Assembly (NCBI RefSeq): GCF_024055605.1
Contig: NZ_JAMXLX010000007.1
Coordinates: 237,517 to 301,516, forward strand
Source: Ciceribacter sichuanensis
GTDB taxonomy: Bacteria > Pseudomonadota > Alphaproteobacteria > Rhizobiales > Rhizobiaceae
Direction of reading: 5' to 3'
Length of the DNA: 64,000 nucleotides
Within the stretch, counting starts at the first letter, position 1. Every line of letters starts with the position of its first letter. Below, in pieces: positions 51,536-60,145 of this stretch. Under the pieces are notes generated by a model. The model searched no databases and was not told the DNA's origin. It saw only the letters and a list, made by a program, of their open reading frames with translations. The translations under genes were made by a program, and so were the position numbers.

Positions 51536-53191
51536 TCAGCAAACCTCCGCCCGGGCGCGGGGCCGTGTGTCGTTGCGCTCGTTGGCAAAGATCGCCGGGG
51601 GCAGGGGAGGGAGTTCCCGGATGATATCCGCACCCTTCTCCCCCACCATGATCGTCGGGGCATTGGTATTGCACGAGGGAACTCGCGGCATCACCGAACT
51701 GTCGCAGACCCGCAGTCCATCAAGGCCATGAACCCTGAGATCCAGCCCGACGACGGCATCCGGGCCAGTGCCCATCCTGCAGGTCCCGACCGGATGATGA
51801 TCCGTCTTGGCGTTGGCGCAGCCGTAGTCGAACAGCTCCTCGTCGGTCATCGCCTTCGGCCCCGGCAGACGCTCCGCCTGCACAAAGGGCTTCAGCGCCG
51901 CCTGCTGCATGATCTCGCGGGCAAGCTTCAGTCCTTCGATCGACATCTTTCTGTCGTGCGGATCTTCCCAGTAGTTCGGATCGATCAGCGGAGCCGCTGC
52001 CGGATCGGAGGAGGAAAGGCGCACGGTCCCGCGCGAGCGCGGATGCAGATAGGCCGAATTAAGCGTCACGCCGGCATTCCTGAGCTTCTCCACGCCCGCC
52101 TCAATACCGGAGCCCAGGCCAAGGTGGAACTGGATATCAGGCGAGCGGGCATCCGGATCGGCATACCAGAAGCCGCCGGTTTCGAAGAGCGAGGAGGCAA
52201 CCGGTCCCGTCTGGAACAGGACATACTGGATGCCGGCCCATAGTGTGCGATGGAGCTTCGCCACCCCGTCATAGGTGTGATCGCCGGTGCATTCGGAAAT
52301 CACGAACAGGTCAAGATGGTCCTGCATATTGCCGCCGACGCCGGGCAAGTCGTGTTTCACCTCTACGCCAACCGAGCGAAGATGATCGGCAGGGCCGATA
52401 CCGGATTGCAGGAGAAGCTTGGGCGATCCGATGGCGCCCGAGGAAACCAGCACCTCGCGCTCCGCCCGGACAATCTCGCGGCCATTGTTGCCGGCAATCT
52501 CAACGCCGACGGCGCGCCTGCCCTCGACCACGATCCTCGCCACACGGGCATTCATCTTTACCGTCAGGTTCTTTCGGTCCCTGATCGGGGAGAGATAGGC
52601 CAGAGACGCGGAAGAGCGGCGGCGATTGCGCTGGGTAAGCTGATAGAAACCGACGCCGGCCTGCCGCCTGCCATTGAAATCGTGATTGTAGGGAATGCCC
52701 AGTTCCTGGCCGGCGCGGATATAGGCATCGCAGATCGGCAGCGGCGAGACCGGCATCGAGACACCGAGCGGCCCGCCATAGGAATGATAGTCGTCGGCGA
52801 AGCGCTGGTTGTCCTCGGCACGCTTGAAATAGGGCAGGACCGAGCGATAGTCCCAGCCTTCGCAGCCTTCCTCCCGCGCCCAGAGATCGTAATCCCGAGC
52901 GTTACCCCGGGTATAAAGTTGGGCATTGATCGAGGAGCCGCCGCCGATCACCTTGGCCTGTGTATAGCGCAGCACACGACCTTTCATGTGCTTCTGCGGC
53001 ACGGTCTGCCAGCCCCAGCTCGCTACACCCTTGGTCATCTTGGCAAAACCGGCCGGCATGTGAAACAGCGGGTTCCAGTCGCCACCACCAGCCTCGATCA
53101 GTAGCACGCGGACATCAGGATCCTCGCTCAGCCGGTTGGCGAGCACGCATCCGGCAGGTCCGGCACCGGTGATGATGTAATCATAGGTCAT
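51536..53191 (-). CDS. GMC-family FAD oxidoreductase (choline-dehydrogenase-like)
   Basis: 551 residues. ADP-binding motif YDYIITGAGPAGCVLANRLSE near the N-terminus, GMC signature 1 VIGGGSSINAQLYTRGNARDYD, signature 2 GSPKLLLQSGIGP, and the C-terminal catalytic region HHPVGTCRMG and SCNTNAPTIMVGEK with active-site His/Asn. Such enzymes oxidise alcohols or sugars to aldehydes/lactones. ATG at 53191 follows GAGGA by seven bases. No signal peptide, so cytoplasmic. Works in an operon with a second GMC enzyme, an SDR and a glycerate kinase. Confidence 0.92.
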   Translation of the reverse strand: MTYDYIITGAGPAGCVLANRLSEDPDVRVLLIEAGGGDWNPLFHMPAGFAKMTKGVASWGWQTVPQKHMKGRVLRYTQAKVIGGGSSINAQLYTRGNARDYDLWAREEGCEGWDYRSVLPYFKRAEDNQRFADDYHSYGGPLGVSMPVSPLPICDAYIRAGQELGIPYNHDFNGRRQAGVGFYQLTQRNRRRSSASLAYLSPIRDRKNLTVKMNARVARIVVEGRRAVGVEIAGNNGREIVRAEREVLVSSGAIGSPKLLLQSGIGPADHLRSVGVEVKHDLPGVGGNMQDHLDLFVISECTGDHTYDGVAKLHRTLWAGIQYVLFQTGPVASSLFETGGFWYADPDARSPDIQFHLGLGSGIEAGVEKLRNAGVTLNSAYLHPRSRGTVRLSSSDPAAAPLIDPNYWEDPHDRKMSIEGLKLAREIMQQAALKPFVQAERLPGPKAMTDEELFDYGCANAKTDHHPVGTCRMGTGPDAVVGLDLRVHGLDGLRVCDSSVMPRVPSCNTNAPTIMVGEKGADIIRELPPLPPAIFANERNDTRPRARAEVC

Positions 53192-53217
53192 AACGTCTTC
53201 CTCAAGTCGTTCGTCCA

Positions 53218-53237
53218 CCCTCCCTCAAGGGGGAGGG
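53218..53237 (-). repeat. Hairpin between SDR and GMC genes
   Basis: CCCTCCC (53218-53224), six-base loop, GGGAGGG (53231-53237), starting four bases past the SDR stop. Likely intercistronic mRNA hairpin. Confidence 0.5.
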
Positions 53238-53241
53238 GAAA

Positions 53242-54015
53242 TCACAATCTTCCGATCGACAGCCCGCCATCGAGATCGATCACCGAGCCGGTCGCGAAGG
53301 CGAAACGGCCGGAGGCGAGCGCGGAAACCACGCCGCCAATGTCATCCGGCTCGCCCCAGCGCCGCATCGGGACCAGCCCCCCGGCAATCAGGGCGTCATA
53401 TTTCCCGGCCACACCGGCCGTCATGTCGGTCCGGATAATGCCCGGACGGATCTCGAAGACGGCGATTTCCTTCTCCGCCAGATAGAGCGCCAGCCCCTTG
53501 CTGAAGGAGGAAAGCCCCGCCTTGCTGATGCAATAATCAAGTCTCTCAGGTGAGCTCATCGCCGCCGAAACGGAGGTGATGTTGACTATGCTCCGCGCGC
53601 CAGCCGGTGACGGCGAGGCCAGCATCGCGCGCAATACGGCCTGCGTGAAAAACACCGTGCCGCGCAGGTTGGTGGCGATGATCCGGTCGAAATTCTCTGG
53701 CGTCAGGCCAAGGAAATCGCCCCGGACCACCGAGCCCATGCCAGCATTGTTGACGAGACAATCGATCCGTCCGAAGCGGGTCATGATCTTTCCGATGGTC
53801 GCGTCATGGTCCGTGACATCGGCAAGATCAGCCTCGAAATAGGCGGTTTTCACGCCCCGCGCTTCGAGATCGGCCAGCACGCTTTCTTCTGTGCCATATG
53901 GCCCAAGGCCGGTCAGGGCGATGTCGAAGCCATCGGCGGCGAGCGCCCGGGCAATGCCGAGGCCTATGCCGCGCCGGCCGCCGGTGACGATTGCAAGCGG
54001 GCGGGAACCGGTCAT
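53242..54015 (-). CDS. Short-chain dehydrogenase/reductase (classical SDR)
   Basis: 257 residues, NAD(P)-binding TGGRRGIGLG (11-20), NNAG (89-92), and catalytic Ser148, Tyr161, Lys165 (YCISK). C-terminal DLDGGLSIGRL is typical of FabG-like sugar or ketoacid reductases. Lacks Arg/Asp clues to settle NAD versus NADP. Overlaps the second GMC gene by four bases (ATGA). In this operon it most likely oxidises or reduces a sugar-derived keto/hydroxy intermediate (inference). Confidence 0.92.
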   Translation of the reverse strand: MTGSRPLAIVTGGRRGIGLGIARALAADGFDIALTGLGPYGTEESVLADLEARGVKTAYFEADLADVTDHDATIGKIMTRFGRIDCLVNNAGMGSVVRGDFLGLTPENFDRIIATNLRGTVFFTQAVLRAMLASPSPAGARSIVNITSVSAAMSSPERLDYCISKAGLSSFSKGLALYLAEKEIAVFEIRPGIIRTDMTAGVAGKYDALIAGGLVPMRRWGEPDDIGGVVSALASGRFAFATGSVIDLDGGLSIGRL

Positions 54016-55520
54016 GACCTCATATCCTCCGATGCGATGTGATCGGCAACGCGCAGCGCCTGGGCCGCCACCGTCAGCGCCGGATTGACGGCCGCCGAGG
54101 TGGGCAGGAAGCCGGCATCGACCACGAACAGGTTCGGATGATCATGGGCACGGCAATAGACATCGAGCGGCGAGGTTGCCGGGTCATGCCCGATCCTGAT
54201 AGTGCCGCATTGATGCGATGGCGTGCGCTTGTCGAACGGACGGGAAAGCACGATCGGGAAACCCGCCTTCTTCAGCACCCCTTTCAGCCTGCGTACCAGA
54301 TCGAGATGGGCATCCCAGTTGGTGCGATGCCATTTGAGAACGATGCGGTCGCCATCCACCATGATGCGGCTCTCGGGATGCGGGATATCCTCGCTCATCG
54401 CGTAGAAATCGATCGCATGGGCGGAAATCTGGCCCAGCAGCCATTCCGGCACCTTCGGCATGTTCGCCTTCAGGATCGCAGCCGAAACCCGACCCAGAAG
54501 CTGAACATTGCCGAGCGGCGGGCCACCCTCACCATCCGAGAGATAGAAATCGTTGAAACCGAAAGTCTTCTGGTAAACGCTATCGTTGCGATAGGTGGGC
54601 GAGATCGCCAGCACCGCACTCGAATTGTGGTTCATGAAATTGCGACCGACCTGATCGGACCTGTTGGCCAGTCCGCCGGGATGGCGTTCCTCGGCCGAAC
54701 GCAGCAACAGCACTGCCGACTGGACCGCTCCGGCCGACAGGATCACCAGTTTCGGCGACACTTTGCACTGCTCGCCATCCTTCTCGTAATGAACGGCTTC
54801 GATCCACTTGCCCTCCGACCCGACTTCCAGACGAGTAACGCGAGATCCCGTCTGCAGCGTGATCTGTTCATGCTTCAGGGCGTAGGCAAGCGCCGCCGTC
54901 TCCGCATCCATCTTCCCGTCATTCGCATTCGGATGGGCGTCCCATGGCGTTCTCGCTTTCGCAAGCCAGCGTTCGATATCAATGCCCAGCGGCAGCGAAT
55001 ACGGATGCATGCCGATGGATTTCAGCCGCTTGCGAACCTTGGCGATCGCCGGTTCGTCCGGAACCGGCGGAAAGGGGTAGGGGAGGGAGTGTCGCGGTTC
55101 CGTCGGATCCTCACCGAGAGTTCCACGCACCATGAAAAGCTGCTCGGCCCGGGAATACCAGGGTTCCAGTTCTTCATAAGGGAATGGCCATGCCGGCGAG
55201 ACACCCTCACGATGGGCCATCTCCTCGAAATCCTCGCGACGGTAACGCACCAGCACCGCCCCGTAGAATTTCGAATTTCCTCCGACATAATAGTAATTGC
55301 CGGGATTGAAGGCTTGGCCGCCGTACTCATACCACATCTCCCTCGGACGGAAGTAACCGCGCTGAAAGATGGCTCGCTGGTCCCGGTTTTCCGGGCGGTC
55401 GGCGATGTGGTCGCCCGCTTCCAGGATCAAGATCGAGGCGCCAGTCGCCGCCAGTCCGGCGGCGGCGGTCGATCCGCCGATGCCGGAGCCGATGATGACG
55501 ATATCCGGGTTACTGGTCAT
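54012..55520 (-). CDS. GMC-family FAD oxidoreductase, second type
   Basis: 502 residues, from ATG 55520 (MTSNPDIVIIGSGIGGSTAAAGLAATG, the FAD-binding fold). The middle has YYVGGNSKFYGAVLVRYR, the domain order of sugar/sorbose-type GMC dehydrogenases, and the C-terminus SHQCGTIRIG and NPALTVAAQALRVADHI with the catalytic His. It differs from the choline-dehydrogenase-like neighbour in both signatures, so it is another subfamily rather than a duplicate. Gluconate- or inositol-type dehydrogenation is possible; substrate unknown. Confidence 0.9.
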   Translation of the reverse strand: MTSNPDIVIIGSGIGGSTAAAGLAATGASILILEAGDHIADRPENRDQRAIFQRGYFRPREMWYEYGGQAFNPGNYYYVGGNSKFYGAVLVRYRREDFEEMAHREGVSPAWPFPYEELEPWYSRAEQLFMVRGTLGEDPTEPRHSLPYPFPPVPDEPAIAKVRKRLKSIGMHPYSLPLGIDIERWLAKARTPWDAHPNANDGKMDAETAALAYALKHEQITLQTGSRVTRLEVGSEGKWIEAVHYEKDGEQCKVSPKLVILSAGAVQSAVLLLRSAEERHPGGLANRSDQVGRNFMNHNSSAVLAISPTYRNDSVYQKTFGFNDFYLSDGEGGPPLGNVQLLGRVSAAILKANMPKVPEWLLGQISAHAIDFYAMSEDIPHPESRIMVDGDRIVLKWHRTNWDAHLDLVRRLKGVLKKAGFPIVLSRPFDKRTPSHQCGTIRIGHDPATSPLDVYCRAHDHPNLFVVDAGFLPTSAAVNPALTVAAQALRVADHIASEDMRS

Positions 55521-55542
55521 CTTGCTGTCCCCCGCATCCGTA

Positions 55543-56658
55543 TCAGGCAATCCGCGCCTGCGTCTGCGGGTCGAAGTAGACGGCCTTGTCGAGATTGAAG
55601 GCGAGGCGAGCCGTCTGGCCGGCATGGATGTGAGCGTCCGCCCTCAGGCGTGCGACGATCTCCTTGCCGCCGAGATGTGTGACGGCGAAGGTGTCGGCGC
55701 CGGCGGGTTCCACCACTTCGATCAGACAATCGCCCTCGGCGAGCAGCTTGGCGTTGCGATCGGCCCCGTCCGGATCGGTCAGCGCCTCCGGCCGGATGCC
55801 GAACATCACCTGCCGCCCGGCATGGGCAGCCAGCGCCTGTTTGTCGGCCGAAACGGGAAGTCGCAGCGGCTCTCCGCCGCCTCGCGAGAGAAGAACCGAC
55901 AGCCCGGCGTCGTTCTTCTCGACGGTCGCCTCGAGCAGGTTCATCGCCGGAGAACCCATGAAATCCGCCACGAACATGTTGGCCGGATTGTTGTAGATCT
56001 CGGCCGGCGAGCCGAACTGCTGCAGAACACCATCCTTCAGCACAGCGATCTTGGTGGCGAGCGTCATCGCCTCGATCTGGTCGTGGGTGACGTAGACGAT
56101 CGTGGTCTTCATCCGGTGATGCAGGCGCTTGATTTCAGTGCGCATGTCGACGCGCAGCTTGGCATCAAGATTGGACAACGGCTCGTCGAACAGGAAGACC
56201 TGCGGATTGCGCACGAGCGCACGGCCCATCGCGACACGCTGGCGCTGTCCACCGGAAAGCTGGCTCGGCTTGCGATCGAGCAGATGGCCGATCTGAAGCA
56301 TGTCGGCGACCTGATGGATGGCCTTTTCACGCTCCTCCTTCGGCACGCCACGGATTTCCATGCCGAAGGCGATGTTCCCCGCAACCGTCATGTTCGGATA
56401 GAGCGCATACGACTGGAACACCATGGCGATATCGCGCTTGGAAGGGTGAAGGCCCGACACCGAGCGTCCATTGATCTCGATGTCGCCCGATGTGATCGGC
56501 TCCAGCCCGGCAATGGTATTGAGAAGCGTGGACTTGCCGCAGCCCGAGGGGCCGACGAGCACGAGGAAGCCACCTTCCTCGATCTCGATATTGATATCCT
56601 TCAGGATTTCCAGCGCGCCATAGGACTTGCGCAGATGGCTGATCTTGAGAAACGACAT
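55543..56658 (-). CDS. Sugar ABC transporter ATPase (MalK/UgpC-like)
   Basis: 371 residues. Walker A GPSGCGKST (about 38-46), Q-loop FQSYALYPNMTVAGNI, signature LSGGQRQRVAMGRAL, Walker B VFLFDEPLSNLD and switch VTHDQIEAMTLA, followed by a TOBE/OB-fold regulatory domain (about 240-371). Belongs to the CUT1 carbohydrate family. Starts six bases after the MalG-like permease. Confidence 0.95.
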   Translation of the reverse strand: MSFLKISHLRKSYGALEILKDINIEIEEGGFLVLVGPSGCGKSTLLNTIAGLEPITSGDIEINGRSVSGLHPSKRDIAMVFQSYALYPNMTVAGNIAFGMEIRGVPKEEREKAIHQVADMLQIGHLLDRKPSQLSGGQRQRVAMGRALVRNPQVFLFDEPLSNLDAKLRVDMRTEIKRLHHRMKTTIVYVTHDQIEAMTLATKIAVLKDGVLQQFGSPAEIYNNPANMFVADFMGSPAMNLLEATVEKNDAGLSVLLSRGGGEPLRLPVSADKQALAAHAGRQVMFGIRPEALTDPDGADRNAKLLAEGDCLIEVVEPAGADTFAVTHLGGKEIVARLRADAHIHAGQTARLAFNLDKAVYFDPQTQARIA

Positions 56659-56663
56659 GGGTC

Positions 56664-57548
56664 TTATCCTTTCACGGCGCCGGACATCAGACCGCGGACG
56701 AAGTAGCGGCCGGAGACGATGTAGACGATAAGGGTTGGCAGGGCGGCGAGGATCGCGCCGGCAAAGTGGACGTTGTATTCCTTCACGCCCGTCGAGGAGG
56801 ACACGAGGTTGTTGAGCGCGACCGTCATCGGTGTCGTTGCAGCACCCGAGAACGATGCGCCGAACAGGAAGTCGTTCCAGATATTGGTGAACTGCCAGAT
56901 GACGGAAACGACGATGATCGGGCCGGAGGAGGGCAGCAGGATGCGCCAGAAGATCTGGAAGAAGCTTGCGCCGTCGATCTGCGCGGCCCGGACGAGCTCG
57001 GTCGGGAACGCCTCATAGTAGTTGCGGAAATAGAGCGTGGTGAAGCCCAGGCCATAGACCACATGCACGAGGATCAGGCCCCAGATCGATCCGGCGAGGC
57101 CGATCAGGCCCAGCACCCGGGCCATCGGGATCAGCACGATCTGGAACGGGATGAAACACGAGAGCAGCAGCATTCCGAAGAAGATATTGGAGCCGCGGAA
57201 CTGCCACTTGGTCAGCACATAGCCGTTGAGTGCGCCGACGAAGGTAGAAATGACGACGGCCGGCACCACCATCAGGATCGAGTTGATGAAGAAGGGCTTG
57301 AGGCCGGTCGGCTGGACCCCGATCTGTGCAGTAGACCAAGCCGAAACCCAGGGTTCGAAGGTCCATGTCTGCGGTAGGTTCAGCATGCCACCCTGCCGGA
57401 TCTCGTCCAGGGGCTTCAGCGAATTCACCACCATGACATAGAGCGGCAGCAGATAGTAGATCGCAAAGAGGATCAGCGCGGCATAGATCAGGGCACGTGT
57501 CAGGTGTCCGTGCGAAATGGCATTCTGGGGATTGGCGGCGCCGCTCAT
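56664..57548 (-). CDS. Sugar ABC transporter permease (MalG-like)
   Basis: 294 residues, starting at the ATG whose first base is the last base of the upstream permease stop (TGATG). Membrane helices include LIYAALILFAIYYLLPLYVMVVNS and the ATPase-contact loop ELVRAAQIDGASFFQIFWRILLP. A much longer upstream open frame is only a shadow over the MalF gene. Confidence 0.93.
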   Translation of the reverse strand: MSGAANPQNAISHGHLTRALIYAALILFAIYYLLPLYVMVVNSLKPLDEIRQGGMLNLPQTWTFEPWVSAWSTAQIGVQPTGLKPFFINSILMVVPAVVISTFVGALNGYVLTKWQFRGSNIFFGMLLLSCFIPFQIVLIPMARVLGLIGLAGSIWGLILVHVVYGLGFTTLYFRNYYEAFPTELVRAAQIDGASFFQIFWRILLPSSGPIIVVSVIWQFTNIWNDFLFGASFSGAATTPMTVALNNLVSSSTGVKEYNVHFAGAILAALPTLIVYIVSGRYFVRGLMSGAVKG

Positions 57549-58426
57549 CAGCGTTTTCCTCCGCGAACTTCCGAGTAGAGATAAGGGATGATGATCGAGA
57601 AGATCATGATCAGCATGATGATCGCCGACGATGCGCCGATGCCCATCTGGTTGCGGGTAAAGGTGTAGGAATACATGAAGGTCGCCGGCAGTTGCGTCGC
57701 CTGGCCGGGGCCGCCGCCGGTGAGCGCGATGATCAGGTCGTATGCCTTGATCGCGAGATGGGCGAGCACCACGAAGGCGGACAGGAAGACCGGGCGCATC
57801 AGCGGAATGATGATGCGGCGGTAGATCGTGATGCTCGAGGCGCCATCGACCTGCGCGGCCTTGATCATCTCGTTGTCGACCCCGCGAAGGCCCGCAAGAA
57901 ACATCGCCATGACAAAGCCCGAGGACTGCCACACGGCGGCGATGACGACGCAGTAGATGGCGAGCTTGTTGTCCTTGATCCAGGTGAAGGTGAAGCTCTC
58001 CCAGCCCCAGAGGTGCATGGTGTTTTCAAGCCCGATGCCCGGATCGAGGAACCACTTCCAGGCCGTGCCCGTCACGATGAAGGAAAGCGCCATCGGATAG
58101 AGATAGATCGGCCGCAGGAAGCCCTCGCCACGGATCTTCTGGTCGAGCAGGATCGCGAGAAACAGTCCGAGCACGGAGCAGATCAGGATATAGAGCGAGG
58201 CGAAGATCGCCAGATTCGAAATCGAGCGCCACCAGTGGGGCAGGGCCCAGAGCTTGGAGTAGTTTTCCAGCCCGACGAAATTGTAGGACGGCAGCATCTT
58301 GCTGTCTGTCAGCGACAGATAGCCGGTATAGGCGATGAAGCCATAGACGAAGAGAAGTATGACGACGAAGCTGGGCGCCAGCACAAGCTTGGGCAATAGC
58401 TCCTGAAGTCGGCTGCGGCTATCCAT
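57548..58426 (-). CDS. Sugar ABC transporter permease (MalF-like)
   Basis: 292 residues with six helices, PSFVVILLFVYGFIAYTGYLSLTDSK near the N-terminus and EMIKAAQVDGASSITIYRRIIIP as the EAA loop. Pairs with the MalG-like protein; both belong to the CUT1 family importing di- or oligosaccharides, glycerol-phosphate or polyols. Confidence 0.93.
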   Translation of the reverse strand: MDSRSRLQELLPKLVLAPSFVVILLFVYGFIAYTGYLSLTDSKMLPSYNFVGLENYSKLWALPHWWRSISNLAIFASLYILICSVLGLFLAILLDQKIRGEGFLRPIYLYPMALSFIVTGTAWKWFLDPGIGLENTMHLWGWESFTFTWIKDNKLAIYCVVIAAVWQSSGFVMAMFLAGLRGVDNEMIKAAQVDGASSITIYRRIIIPLMRPVFLSAFVVLAHLAIKAYDLIIALTGGGPGQATQLPATFMYSYTFTRNQMGIGASSAIIMLIMIFSIIIPYLYSEVRGGKR

Positions 58427-58534
58427 GATCGCGACACCGTTCGATAGTGGGTTCTAGTTTTTCTCGAGGCCCAGCCCCTTGGGCTCGCGCACCTCTTAGG
58501 CGAGGAGCGGGGCAGGGTCGGAGCCCTTGGCAAA

Positions 58535-58561
58535 CCCTCTCCCCGGAGACCGGGGAGAGGG
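58535..58561 (-). repeat. Intercistronic hairpin after the sugar-binding protein gene
   Basis: CCCTCTCCCCGG (58535-58546), AGA, CCGGGGAGAGGG (58550-58561): twelve perfect GC-rich pairs, 19 bases past the binding-protein stop. It likely terminates part of transcription or protects the message, giving more binding protein than permease. The base composition resembles the hairpins in the repeat at 941-1050. Confidence 0.7.
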
Positions 58562-58580
58562 GCCGGGAGATTTCCCCGGC

Positions 58581-59822
58581 TTACTTTGCGCCTTCGACAG
58601 CGGAGACGAGTTCCTTCACGGCGTCTTCGGAAGAAAGCTCACCGTTGAACTGACGCGTCACGACATCGTAGATCGCGTTCTTGACGGCAGCCGGGTTGGC
58701 ATGGCCATGGGCCATCGAACCATAGAGGCGACCGTTCTTGTCTGCGTCAGCAAGGTCGGCGATCGCCTTCTTGCCGCAAGCGTCAAATGCCGTATCCGGA
58801 ACATCCGTACGGGCCGGAGCCGAGCCCTTGACCACGTTGAAGGCCGACTGGAAGGTCGGGCTCTCGATTGCCGAGGCCATGGCGAGCTGGGCCGGAACCT
58901 TGTCAGCAGCAACCTTGAACATGGCGAACTGGTCGGAGTTGAAGGTAACGGCGCCCTGGGTTCCCGGGAAGCGCATGCAGACGAAATCCTCGCCCGGCTT
59001 CTTGCCGGCCTTGATGAATTCGCCCTTAGCCCAGTCGCCCATGAACTGAACGCCGGCCTTGCCTTCGATGACCATGGAGGATGCAAGGTTCCAGTCACGA
59101 CCGGAGAAGTTGTCGTCCACATAGGAGCGCAGCTTCGTCATGCGGTCGAAGGCTTCCTTCATCTTGTCGGAACCCAGCGTTGCAGGATCGAGGTCGATGA
59201 AGGCCTTCTTGTAGAAATCGTCGCCAAGCGACAGCACCACGCCATCGAAGATGGTCGCATCCTGCCAGGGCTGGCCGCCATGCGCGACGGGCGTGATGCC
59301 CTGTTCCTTGAACTTGTCGAGCAGAGCGATCAGTTCGTCCCAGCTCGCCGGCTCCTTGCCGCCAGCCTTGTCGAGAGCGGCCTTGTTGATCCACAGCCAA
59401 TTGGTCGAGTGAACATTCACCGGCGCAGCGATCCAGTGACCGTCATATTTCGAGAACTTCTGCAGCGCGGCAGGGATCACCTTGTCCCAGCCTTCCTTGG
59501 AAGCGGTGTCGTCGAGATTGCCGAGCGCGCCTTCCTTGGCCCAATCGAGAATGTCGAAGCCGAGCATCTGCACGGCGGTCGGTGCATTGCCGGCCGTAAC
59601 GCGGGCACGCAGCACAGTCATCGCCTCGGTGCCGCCACCGCCGGCAACCGGCATGTCGGTCCAGCTGATGCCCTTGGATTCCAGATCTTTCTTGAGAACG
59701 TCGAGAGCAGCAGCCTCGCCGCCCGAAGTCCACCAATGCAGCACTTCCACGTTTTCAGCGGCCTGGGCAATCCCGGCCATCATCGTAAATGCCACTGCAG
59801 TCGTCGTCAGAAACTTGCGCAT
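58581..59822 (-). CDS. Sugar-binding periplasmic protein (family 1)
   Basis: 413 residues with signal peptide ending MMAGIAQA before [23 protein letters not shown] is typical of family 1 carbohydrate-binding proteins of the glucose/mannose type (for example the glucose-binding protein GtsA-like group). Two conserved Cys (VCMRFPG and DACGKK) may form a disulfide. First gene of a probable nine-gene minus-strand operon, divergent from the LacI regulator. Confidence 0.93.
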   Translation of the reverse strand: MRKFLTTTAVAFTMMAGIAQAAENVEVLHWWTSGGEAAALDVLKKDLESKGISWTDMPVAGGGGTEAMTVLRARVTAGNAPTAVQMLGFDILDWAKEGALGNLDDTASKEGWDKVIPAALQKFSKYDGHWIAAPVNVHSTNWLWINKAALDKAGGKEPASWDELIALLDKFKEQGITPVAHGGQPWQDATIFDGVVLSLGDDFYKKAFIDLDPATLGSDKMKEAFDRMTKLRSYVDDNFSGRDWNLASSMVIEGKAGVQFMGDWAKGEFIKAGKKPGEDFVCMRFPGTQGAVTFNSDQFAMFKVAADKVPAQLAMASAIESPTFQSAFNVVKGSAPARTDVPDTAFDACGKKAIADLADADKNGRLYGSMAHGHANPAAVKNAIYDVVTRQFNGELSSEDAVKELVSAVEGAK

Positions 59823-59923
59823 CGTAATCCTCCCGTTTGCAAGTTCAAATGCGGATGTTCCGCCGGTGCCCGCCTCGCTCCTCGCCTGCGGGCTATCCTA
59901 TGGACGTCCTTCTCGCCCACCAA

Positions 59924-59940
59924 TTTGAAACGTTATAAAT
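59924..59940. promoter_or_regulatory. Candidate LacI operator upstream of the sugar operon
   Basis: TTTGAAACGTTATAAAT with central AACGTT, about 100 bases upstream of the binding-protein start. Its reverse complement closely matches the second site at 60060-60073 (12 of 14 positions in TTRTAACGTTTCAM). Confidence 0.6.
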
Positions 59941-60050
59941 TCCTGTGAGTCAATAGCCCTTACAGCAACTCTGTCACTCCCGGTAATTATTTGTGCAACG
60001 CAACAAAACAAGGGAAATTAGGCTCAACATGCTGCACGTGATATTCAGTG

Positions 60051-60081
60051 ATCGGAAATTTGTAACGTTTCACTTTCCGAT
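60051..60081. promoter_or_regulatory. Candidate LacI operator upstream of the regulator gene
   Basis: ATCGGAAA (60051-60058) and TTTCCGAT (60074-60081) flank TTGTAACGTTTCAC with the AACGTT core, giving a nested dyad about 65 bases before the GTG start. Suggests autoregulation together with control of the divergent operon. Confidence 0.6.
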
Positions 60082-60145
60082 TGAACCTAACGGCTCCGCG
60101 GAGTAGGCTCCGACCTCCGAACATAGAGATACCAGCGCCAAGATC

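Larger units (their letters stand above)
59823..60145. other. Divergent promoter region with LacI operators
   Basis: 323 bases between the sugar-binding protein and LacI-family genes, with no gene. Two palindromic LacI-type sites at 59924-59940 and 60051-60081 share the AACGTT core. Promoter boxes for both directions must lie here, though I could not fix them with confidence. Confidence 0.6.
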
